Source of the DNA: Glandiceps talaboti
Taxonomy: Eukaryota > Hemichordata > Enteropneusta > Spengelidae
Assembly (NCBI RefSeq): GCF_964340395.1
Contig: NC_135567.1
Location: 3,793,399 to 3,857,398, forward strand
DNA length: 64,000 bases
Reading direction: 5' to 3'
The notes under the pieces are model-generated. The model had not been told where the DNA came from and did no database searches. It saw nothing but the letters and a program-made list of their open reading frames with translations. A program made the translations under genes and the position numbers. Below are positions 55,629-64,000 of this stretch, one piece after another (the stretch's first letter is position 1; each line of letters opens with the position of its first letter).

Positions 55629-56585
55629 CTAATATAAAAAAACATGTACAATGATTAGACTAATTTACATCAGTTTCACAAATCATGTCAACATTACATT
55701 AAAAATATGCTTACTGCAAACCCAGTGTTAAAGTGACCAAATTAATGAGGATTAGGTATTTATTTTGAATTTTGAATTTATACAACAATTGTTTTTTCTA
55801 ATTGAAAAAAAAAATAATGTGAAATAATATCTACCAATTCCTTGTTTGTAACTCAGTAAATTGAAAATCAATAAAATATGTCTAAAATGTTTGTTATTGT
55901 ACATACAATAACACTTTTTGTAATTAAATGTACAATAACAAACTTTTTACACTTTATGCATCTTTTTGTAATTAAATGAGTTACAAACAAGGTCTTGGTA
56001 TATAATATGTTATTTCACATTATTTGTTAAAGTAGAAAAACACAGTAAAGTTGTATTATGAATTAAAAATCCAAAATAAATACTTAATTCTCATCCACAC
56101 GGCCACTTTATTAATTGGTCAGCTGTAACAATGAAAGTCATTCTGATGAAGATCGTCAACAAGACAGATCAAAAGCTCAATTCTAAAAACATTTTGAACT
56201 GCTTGAATGTGCGTTATAACATTTGTAATGCATTCACAATGCTAACACATGTAACATTAAAAAGCTATATTGATGATGGACAACTGATATATACACATAC
56301 TCTATGTAAATTAGAATATTAACACATGTATCTGTGTTATGGTTTCTAAGAATTTCTAGACTGTAAGATTGTCATGATGTTCCGCCCTCACTGGCCTCTG
56401 ATGTGTGAGGGCGCCCCATCATGGTGTACCTTACAGACTAAAGAATTACATGATTATACATATTTACAAAGTTTGAGGAAATTTAAATCTGACCATGTCA
56501 TCTGATACATTTAGATATTTACAAGATATGTATTCATATATGACGTCATTGTACTACACCTAGCCATTTCACAGCTACAGACTTT
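55629..56585. other. Intron or 5' flank, nothing recognised
   Basis: AT-rich, with an inverted pair AATAATGTGAAATAATATNT (about 55812) and AATATGTTATTTCACATTAT (about 56004), and a TTGTTATTGTACAT/ATGTACAATAACAA pair at about 55892 and 55929. No coding motif; ORF 56131-56322 is unsupported. Confidence 0.45.
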
Positions 56586-56589
56586 ATTG

Positions 56590-56815
56590 TTTCAGGGTTG
56601 GGGATGTAGCTGCCTGCTGGGGGTGTAGCTGCCTGCTGGGGCAGGGGGTGTAGTTGCCTGGGGTGTAGCTGCCTGCTGGGGGGGGGGGTGTTGTAGCTTC
56701 CTGCTGGGGGGTTGTAGCTGCCTGCTGGGTGGTGTTGCTGCCTGCTGGGTGGTGTTGCTGCCTGCTGGGGGGTGTAGCTGCCTGCTGGGAGGGGGGAGTA
56801 GCTCCCTCAATGGCA
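56590..56815. repeat. About 19-22 bp G-rich minisatellite
   Basis: About eleven imperfect copies of a unit built on GTAGCTGCCTGCTGGGGGG, with G-run length varying from three to nine. The plus strand carries many G-tracts. The minus ORF 56592-56990 is Pro/Gln/Ala repeats over this array and is an artefact. Confidence 0.92.
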
Positions 56816-56929
56816 AGGGGCTACAGACTTTAAATGGATAGATGTACTTAAATAAATTAGTGACAATGGCATTATAGCACAAATCTATAATAATCACATC
56901 CTCAAAGAGCTTTACAATTATTACTCCAT

Positions 56930-57150
56930 GGCACAGACCTATAGTGGCACAATGGCCCTTTACTTCCTCAACTCCCTGGGGAGCATACAATCAGCCTCTA
57001 TAAGTGCATGGGATTAAAGCATTCACATTCATTTCAACATCTATCCTACCAGGTCCCCAATTAATACAGCTAGGTTAACCAAAGCGCAATTGTGGTTCAA
57101 ATCTTACCCAAGAATTTTAGTCATTCAGAAACAAATGTCAGCAACGGGCT
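56930..57150 (-). mobile_element. SINE body, reverse orientation (unit 1)
   Basis: The reverse complement of the 36.1-kb SINE: CCTTTACTTCCTCAACTCCC, TCCTACCAGGTCCCCAATTA and GGTTCAAATCTTACCCAAGA. Units 2 (58330-58490) and 3 (59650-59810) lack the CTTCCTCAACTCCCTGGGG end. Confidence 0.8.
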
Positions 57151-57386
57151 CAACCCTGCAACTTGCAGATTCCTAGCCAGCCACTCTAAACATTCAACCA
57201 TCATGACCCTACAACCTGCAACCTGCAGATTTCTAGCCAGCCACTCTAAATATTCAACCATCATGACTCTACAACCTGCAACCTGCAGATTCCTAGCCAG
57301 CCACTCTAAACATTCAACCATCATGACTCTACAACCTGCAACCTGCAGATTCCTAGCCAGCCACTCTAAACATTCAACCATCATGA
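57151..57386. repeat. 60-bp minisatellite made of the SINE head (unit 1, 4 copies)
   Basis: A 60-bp unit containing CTACAACCTGCAACCTGCAG and TAGCCAGCCACTCTAAACAT. In reverse complement it is the tRNA-like head of the adjacent SINE (GAATCTGCAGGTTGCAGG). The related arrays are at 58488-58718 (4 copies) and 59809-59913 (2 copies). Confidence 0.9.
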
Positions 57387-57429
57387 CAGCACATCTATCC
57401 ACTTGCCTTATACCAATGATGTTATTGTA

Positions 57430-57955
57430 CAATATATATAAATATATATCGCTAGTTCATTGTTGCTATGAGTATAGTCTACATTGTAGTAGCTTTAGCA
57501 TATACGTGTTCACCTGCCAAATGTTTAATTTGCCTACACAACCCTTTTGTTACATTCCCCACATACGCCATCAATTGGAGGTTGCTTATGGGTGAGGTAT
57601 CAATATTTTGGCATGTGAGTTCACTTTTGGATATTTAAATAACAGGCCTAGGTTGCCAAGCAACCTTAAACAGATGTTAATCTTTACGCCATTGACACTG
57701 ACATGTGAAGTAGCCCATAAAAGATTTAATGATTTCATTACATCAATAAAACAAGAATCTTACATTTCCAGGTTGAAGTCAAAGCATTTTGTAATACAAC
57801 AAATCACATTTTCAAATGTAAAATACACATTTCTGATGCGATCATTTTCATTTGAACAATTTCCCAATTAGACAATCGAAGTAACATGACCACCAAATAT
57901 TAAAGCAATTGGTCTAGCAGTTTTTTACTTTAAGTTGTTTACACACACACACACA

Positions 57956-58007
<52 letters not shown>

Positions 58008-58060
58008 GACACTTAGCGATCCCTACAGCACTACTGAACCTTATCAATTCAGTTGTGCTA
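57430..58060 (+). mobile_element. Family A element, copy 11 (triplication unit 1)
   Basis: A 5' module remnant (TTCATTGTTGCTATGAGTAT, GGAGGTTGCTTATGGGTGAG), CATTTCTGATGCGATCATTT, CCCAATTAGACAATCGAAG, a CA tract at 57940-58001, and the hairpin ending CAGTTGTGCTA at 58060. Confidence 0.8.
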
Positions 58061-58487
58061 AAAATGAGTTAAAGGGGAACACCAATCAGTGAAATAATTG
58101 TATTTCCTGAGAGTTTTTTGGTTTTAGATGACAATTTGTATAGTCATGATGACTCTTGGTTCCTTTTAAGTCTTCAATGGACAAACTAATAATATTGGTG
58201 TGCATCCAAAGTTCAACGGCAAGAGGCTGGGTAACCAAGCCTACAGACTTTAAATGGATAGATGTATTTAAATAAATTGGTGACAATGGCGTTATAGCAC
58301 AATGGCGTTATAGCATACAATCCATTGCAGCCTCTATAAGTGCACAAGATTAAAGCATTCACATTTCAACATCTATCCTACCAGGTCCCCAATTAATACA
58401 GCTAGGTTAACCAAAGCGCAATTGTGGTTCAAATCTTACCCAAGAACTTTAGTCATTCAGAAACAAATGCCAGCAACGGGCTCAACC

Positions 58488-58718
58488 CTACAACCTACAG
58501 ATTCCTAGCCAGCCACTCTAAACATTCAACCATCATGACCCTACAACCTGCAACCTGCAGATTTCTAGCCAGCCACTCTAAACATTCAACCATCATGACT
58601 CTACAACCTGCAACCTGCAGATTTCTAGCCAGCCACTCTAAACATTCAACCATCATGACTCTACAACCTGCAACCTGCAGATTCCTAGCCAGCCACTCTA
58701 AACATTCAACCATCATGA
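58488..58718. repeat. 60-bp SINE-head minisatellite (unit 2, 4 copies)
   Basis: Same 60-bp unit as at 57151, with nearly identical copies. Confidence 0.9.
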
Positions 58719-58769
58719 CTGCACATCTATCCACTTGCCTTATACCAATGATGTTATTGTACAATATAT

Positions 58770-59285
58770 ATATATATATCACTAGTTCATTGTTGCTATG
58801 AGTATGAGTATAGTCTACATTGTAGTAGCTTTAGCATATACGTGTTCACCTGCCAAATGTTTAATTTGCCTACACAACCCTTTTGTTACATTCCCCACAT
58901 ACGCCATCAATTGGAGGTTGCTTATGGGTGAGGTATCAATATTTTGGCATGTGAGTTCACTTTTGGATATTTAAATAACAGGCCTAGGTTGCCAAGCAAC
59001 CTTAAACAGATGTTAATCTTTACGCCATTGACACTGACATGTGAAGTAGCCCATAAAAGATTTAATGATTTCATTACATCAATAAAACAAGAATCTTACA
59101 TTTCCAGGTTGAAGTCAAAGCATTTTGTAATACAACAAATCACATTTTCAAACGTAAAATACACATTTCTGATGCGATCATTTTCATTTGAACAATTTCC
59201 CAATTAGACAATCGAAGTAACATGACCACCAAATATTAAAGCAATTGGTCTAGCAGTTTTTTACTTTAAGTTGTTTACACACACA

Positions 59286-59332
<47 letters not shown>

Positions 59333-59378
59333 AGCGATCCCTACAGCACTACTGAACTTTATCAATTCAGTTGTGCTA
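58770..59378 (+). mobile_element. Family A element, copy 12 (triplication unit 2)
   Basis: Almost identical to copy 11, with a different CA tract (59274-59330, one CTCA interruption, no CAGA). Confidence 0.8.
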
Positions 59379-59808
59379 AAAATGAGTTAAAGGGGATCAC
59401 CACTCAGTGAAATAATTGTATTTCCTGTGAGTTTTTTGGTTTTAGATGACAATTTGAATAGTCACGATGAATCTTGGTTCATTTTAAGTCTTCAATGGGC
59501 AAACTAATAATATTGGTGTGCATCCTAAGTTCAACGGCAAGAGGCTGGGTAACCAAGCCAACAGACTTTAAATGGATAGATGTATTTAAATAAATTGGTG
59601 ACAATGGCGTTATAGCACAATGGCGTTATAGCATACAATCCATTGCAGCCTCTATAAGTGCACAAGATTAAAGCATTCACATTTCAACATCTATCTTACC
59701 AGGTCCCCAATTAATACAGCTAGGTTAACCAAAGCGCAATTGTGGTTCAAATCTTACCCAAGAACTTTAGTCATTCAGAAACAAATGCCAGCAACGGGCT
59801 CAACCCTA

Positions 59809-59913
59809 CAACCTGCAGATTCCTAGCCAGTCACTCTAAACATTCAACCATCATGACTCTACAACCTGCAACCTGCAGATTCCTAGCCAGCCACTCTAAA
59901 CATTCAACCATCA
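59809..59913. repeat. 60-bp SINE-head minisatellite (unit 3, 2 copies)
   Basis: Only about two copies, against four in the other two units. Confidence 0.88.
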
Positions 59914-59969
59914 TGATTGCACATCTATCCACTTGCCTTGTACCAATGTTGTTATTGTACAATATATAT

Positions 59970-60453
59970 ATATCACTAGTTCATTGTTGCTATGAGTATA
60001 GTCTACATTGTAGTAGATTTAGCATATGCGTGTTCACCTGCCAAATGTTTAATTTGTCTACACAACCCTGTTGTTATATTCCCCACATACGCCATCAATT
60101 GGAGGTTGCTTATGGGTGAGGTATCAATATTTTAGCATGTGACTTCACTTTTGGATATTTAACAGGCCTAGGTTGCCAAGCAACCTTAAACAGATGTTAA
60201 TCTTTACGCCATTGACATTGATGTGTGAAGTAGAGCCCATAAAAGATTTAATGATTTCATTGCATCAATAAAACAAGAATCTTACATTTCCAGGCTGAAG
60301 TCAAAGCATTTTGTTATACAACAAATCACATTTCCAAATGTAAAATTTCTGATGCGATCATTTTCATTTGAACAATTTCCCAACTAGTCAACCAAAGTAA
60401 CATGACTACCAAATATCAAAGCAATTGGTCTAGCAGTTTTTTACTTTAAGTTG

Positions 60454-60508
<55 letters not shown>

Positions 60509-60642
60509 CCTCACTCACACACACACATCCACACATCCTCACTCACACACACATACACATACACACACACACACACAGACAGACAGACAGACACTTAGCG
60601 ATCCCTACAGCACTACTGAACTTTATCAATTCAGTTGTGCTA
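59970..60642 (+). mobile_element. Family A element, copy 13 (triplication unit 3)
   Basis: Same as copies 11-12 but diverged. It has a long CA tract with CATCCTCACTCACA interruptions and a CAGA block (60457-60592), and ends CAGTTGTGCTA at 60642. Confidence 0.8.
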
Positions 60643-60797
60643 AAAATGAGTTAAAGGGGAACACCACTCAGTGAAATAATTGTATTTCCTGAGAGTTTTT
60701 TGGTTTTAGATGACAATTTGTATAGTCATGATGACTCTTGGTTCATTTTAAGTCTTCAATGGGCAAACTAATAATATTGGTGTGCATCCTAAGTTCA

Positions 60798-61904
60798 CAA
60801 AAATACATTCATTTCTCCAGTAACACCACTTTTCTGGATTGGAACCGTTAAAGGGGCATGGTCTGAAACGTCTATCTTTTTTCTTTTTCTTTTTCTTTTT
60901 TTTTTCTTTTTTTTTTTTTTTTTTTTTTGGGGGGGGGGGGGTTATTTTTTGTTACCTGTATGTACCACTGACTGTAACTTGTTTAATGGTCAGTAATTTA
61001 TATGCAAAGCCCATACCCTGTTATCTACTGTATTCTATACTAAGGAATACCATAATATTCTTTTATACTTACAGTATCACAGTAGTTTATAGAGTGAAAA
61101 TTTTGCAAGCGACTACCAATCATTACACAAGTAGCAGTGAATGGCTGTTTATTTGACCAACCAAAATTGTGTATTCTCCTACCTCTTATTATGTTGTGAC
61201 TCACATTTATACAATTACCGATAGTTGATTACATATTTTTCAGGATGAATGTCATTATATCGAAATGACAGTTCCAAAAAATAATTCCAGTTGTAGCTAG
61301 TTTAGCTTTAATAATTGATCAACTTTTGTAGAACAGTCTATGACAACTTGCTGCTTACACTTGATTCTAGACAGTCAGAAGTACAGAGCTCAGGTTAGAC
61401 TAATGAGGTTACAACAAGCAATTCTGAAAACACCAACTTTTGAGGTGCTTTTCTCACAAATGTTTAGCCACAGAATCAAGGCAAATGAGGATTGTGTATT
61501 TTGGTTATATCCCATAACCAAAATTCAAAATCCCAAATTGCCCGGATTCTAGGCCAACAAATATATGACGATATCGTATCTGGAGTATCCAGCTTTCAGT
61601 ACAGGTATTACAAAATTGGCCATAAAGATGAACTCAATGATACAACAGAGATAGTATTACAAACATTGATTGGTGGAATGAGTGTTGTATATGTATAGTC
61701 AATTGGCCATAAATATAAACTCAGTGGTACCTTAACAAAGATAGTATTACAAACACTGATTGGTTAAAACAAGTGTTGTGTAGTCAATTACCTGACAAGT
61801 AAACTGGGTACTGTACTTGTAATTCTATACTGATAAATCTGAAATGTCATATTTAAATTTTGTCGTCTAATCTGATTTGTCACATTTAATTCAAGCTGGG
61901 GATA
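60798..61904. other. Non-coding stretch with T/G homopolymers
   Basis: A T-rich run followed by a G-run at about 60871-60942. GTTAAAGGGGCATGG at about 60848 resembles the TTAAAGGGGAA ends nearby. 61610-61690 and 61700-61770 are a diverged tandem duplication (GGCCATAAAGATGAACTCAA and GGCCATAAATATAAACTCAG). Open frame 61340-61552 is not recognised. Confidence 0.5.
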
Positions 61905-62320
61905 TTAAAGGGGAATACCACTCCAGGAAATGAAGACATTTATGTAAACTTTGAGTTGTAGTTAGACATTGTATGAATTTACATCACTTACATTACACAT
62001 AATTAACTAAAATTAAAAAGTAAAAATTATTGACTATCTATTGTTTATTGGTAGCCCTTATTAACACACATGATTTGTCTCATTGTAAACCTAAAAAAAA
62101 ATCTTGATTTTTCATTCACTTTGGTGTTCAATGTCAAAAACCTGTGGATTAATGATCTGCAAATATTATCTAATATGTAAATATTTGTACGCAAATTCTT
62201 GGTTTTTAGTGGTCATGTATATGGTAAACATATGGTAATTTGATATATCTGTATGACATGCAAACAGTGAAAGTATCATATTACATAATGTCCAAACTGA
62301 CCAAGTATGACCTGGTATTT

Positions 62321-62484
62321 ATATATAATCCCATGAAATCAATGTTAGTTTTTTGTCATAATGCTCCGAGTATGATTCCGCGGACTTATACAAATTCGAG
62401 CCGGTAGGCGAGAATTTGTAGTCTGCGGAATCATACAAGGAACATTATGACATAAAACTAACATTGATTTCATGGAATTATATA
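62321..62484. repeat. Long near-perfect palindrome, arms about 80 bp
   Basis: The left arm starts ATATATAATCCCATGAAATC and the right arm ends GATTTCATGGAATTATATAT. The arms share CAATGTTAGTTTT, GTCATAATG, GTATGATTCCGC and ACAAATTC around a loop of about 4 bases near 62404. Roughly nine substitutions and one 2-bp indel separate the arms. It can form a cruciform or, if transcribed, a long hairpin RNA. Confidence 0.9.
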
Positions 62485-62812
62485 TTTATCACATAACTAA
62501 GTATTTCCCCGTATTTTTCTAAAATTTTAAATCGTATTATACGAATACTGAATCAATTAAACGCACTATATTCTTCATCGCGTATTAAAAATGGCGCCTG
62601 ACAGCTATGCAAATTACATAATCACGTGACCTGTCGCGAGGTCAAGCTTACCATATGTATGGTATCGGTCATACTGTTGTGTGGTTTCTCAACCAAAATT
62701 ATCGGTTATAACCTTACAATGTACATGTAATACCGAATTTAGTTTAAAACGTAAGTAGAATTGTCTGAATATGACTTGTGCTGTCATTTTAATCATATTT
62801 TCTTGGGTTGTG

Positions 62813-62848
62813 CATAGACCCTACACCAACGTTGGTGTAGGGTCTATG
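62813..62848. repeat. Perfect 36-bp palindrome
   Basis: CATAGACCCTACACCAAC joined directly to its exact reverse complement, with no spacer. The pairing stops at the next base on each side. Confidence 0.95.
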
Positions 62849-63869
62849 AGTTGTGTAAGTTCGGAGATCTGAGCTCGACGGAAAATCAGAAGCTTGCCGG
62901 CTGCTACATCGATAATCTACGTGATTTTTAAATAGAATAAAATGTATCAAATAAAAAGAAAAGGACTACTAGTCGTATCAAACATGCCATCCAAGGAGAT
63001 ATGTAACATAATTTATGCATTTACGTTTTGAAAGCACATAATTATTACGATAAACTATATAGTAGCGTACTCGAACAGTACAGAGAAAAAATAGTTCGGT
63101 AGAACAGGGGTGATATGCTCTGAAATCACCAGTTTGACGTCACACAGTAGAAGATACGCACATATTTATGTGATAAAATAATATATCTTTTAAATCAAAA
63201 TGAAACACTGATCCCCAAAATATTCAAATTTATGTCACATGACCTCATTAAATATTCAAAATGGCCTTCGATAAACAAAAATCATAGGATTCTTGCTATG
63301 TATTCAGTATTTTGAAGGAGAAACACAAGACTTTTTTTTACAAGTTTTGCTCAAAGTTCATGTAAAAATCCTGGTTTTCTTGGGGCAAACGGTCAATTTT
63401 ACATACTATCACAGAATGGGTGTGTGACTCCCTAGCTTACTCATATCTGATAGCTGGCCCCTCAGTAAAGGCTTCAAACTATGCGTTATGTTAACCTGTT
63501 ATAACGAGCTTTGAGTTACCTCATCGTGTGGATAATTCTCGTCAAACGGTGCTCAAAGAGTTAACAGACATGAATTGTCTCATGGCCTATCCTCATAAAT
63601 ATGGAATGGTTGAACATAGTGTGCTCATTAGTATTGATCACATGTACATACACATTTTAGACCAAAACCAGTCCCTTGGGAGAACTTTTTTGGTCTCATA
63701 ATTTTTAAAATGTTTTTGAATTTGTTATCCTTTTCCAAATTTGAAGGAAATGTGGTCAACTTTCTTTTTTATTTTTCCAAGATTAAGTGATGTAAAATCT
63801 TAAATTGACTGACTACAACTCAAAGTTTACATAAATGTCTACATTTCCTAGAGTGGCATTCCCCTTTAA

Positions 63870-64000
63870 AGTACACAATACATGGAAAAAAAATTATTTA
63901 CTGTTTTAGTTTATTTCATATTGTTGAACTGGAAAAATACAGATATTAATCTTTATAAATAGATATTTCAATACACTACATCTCCCAAAGAAATTTGTAT
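63870..64000. other. Window end, nothing recognised
   Basis: AT-rich sequence right of the TTAA element; no exon or repeat seen. Confidence 0.5.

Larger units (their letters stand above)
56808..60797. repeat. Tandem triplication of a 1.3-kb composite unit
   Basis: Three head-to-tail units start at about 56808, 58216 and 59534, each beginning near CAACGGCAAGAGGCTGGGTA or its diverged form and CAGACTTTAAATGGATAGAT. Anchors are 1332 and 1318 bp apart. Each unit holds a reversed SINE, a 60-bp minisatellite, the 3' part of a family A element with a CA tract, and a TTAAAGGGGAACACCA end segment. An 87-codon open frame is identical at the protein level in units 1 and 2 (57608-57871 and 58944-59207), so the duplication is recent. 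Unit 3 is more diverged (for example, an AATA deletion near 60160). Confidence 0.93.
61905..63869. mobile_element. TTAA-flanked DNA element with 57-bp terminal inverted repeats
   Basis: TTAA at 61905-61908 and 63866-63869 enclose a 1957-bp element. Its first 57 bases (AGGGGAATACCACTCCAGG and on) pair with the last 57 (63809-63865) with about four mismatches. Inside are an 80-bp-arm palindrome at 62321-62484, a perfect 36-bp palindrome at 62813-62848, and a further inverted pair (TTTATCACATAA near 62485, TTATGTGATAAA near 63167). No transposase is visible. TTAA duplication with purine-starting ends fits Kolobok better than piggyBac (from family knowledge), as a non-autonomous copy. Confidence 0.82.

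Noticed and set aside
56592-56990. A Pro/Gln/Ala-rich minus ORF that could look like a low-complexity protein
   Set aside because: It runs through the G-rich minisatellite and then into repeat sequence; there is no independent evidence.
57608-59207. An identical 87-codon ORF in two units, suggesting a conserved small gene
   Set aside because: Identity reflects the recent tandem duplication. The frame covers family A sequence (CATTTTCATTTGAACAATTT) and is absent as such in the third unit.

Overview
The window looks like AT-rich nuclear DNA of an invertebrate metazoan. An acorn-worm-, lancelet- or lophotrochozoan-like marine animal would fit, but the sequence does not settle which. The reasons are: GT/AG introns of 8 to 24 kb; very dense microsatellites; L2/CR1-like non-LTR retrotransposons; a tyrosine-recombinase retroelement; hAT and Gypsy remnants; and a short TTAGGG-type telomeric tract inside the chromosome. 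There is no prokaryotic gene organisation, CRISPR array, rRNA or tRNA gene.

The only host gene I can support is a minus-strand ankyrin-repeat gene read from right to left. It has four exons of 31 to 33 codons at 55533-55628, 38543-38641, 14126-14224 and 6309-6401. Each exon is one ankyrin repeat with an AG acceptor and a GTAAGT donor in the same phase. Almost everything else in the window is intron of this gene, filled with transposons and tandem repeats, or sequence beyond its visible ends. Three of the exons share intron flanks, so they arose by exon duplication.

Region by region. 1-2.0 kb: a decayed Ulp1/C48-like protease plus PHD-finger gene with a 42-bp, 14-codon repeat array. 5.4-7.7 kb: two copies of interspersed family A. 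8.0-9.8 kb: a decayed DIRS/Ngaro-like element. 11.5-12.3 kb: a 53-bp minisatellite and inverted repeats. 14.2-17.9 kb: fragments of two LINEs, telomeric repeats and a broken hAT transposase. 20.3-23.7 kb: two copies of family B. 24-32 kb: more family A, a Gypsy tail and a 2.35-kb satellite of 46-bp units. 36-38 kb: a tRNA-type SINE and another repeat family. 40-43 kb: long microsatellites. 43.8-49.06 kb: a LINE with an esterase-type ORF1 and an intact ORF2, inserted into a family A copy. 51.9-55.0 kb: a second LINE with an intact 967-aa ORF. 56.8-60.8 kb: a 1.3-kb unit in three tandem copies, carrying a SINE whose promoter head is itself amplified. 61.9-63.9 kb: a 1.96-kb TTAA-flanked element with 57-bp inverted ends and nested palindromes.

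The most interesting pattern is that families A and B are unrelated in sequence but share one plan: a 5' end repeating one arm of a 3' terminal hairpin, a tandem core, and a microsatellite just inside the hairpin. This resembles Helentron-associated (HINE/DINE-1) and bivalve pearl elements. It explains why most long CA/CAGA tracts here sit in the same position of the same element. All assignments come from reading the sequence and recognising motifs; no database search was run.
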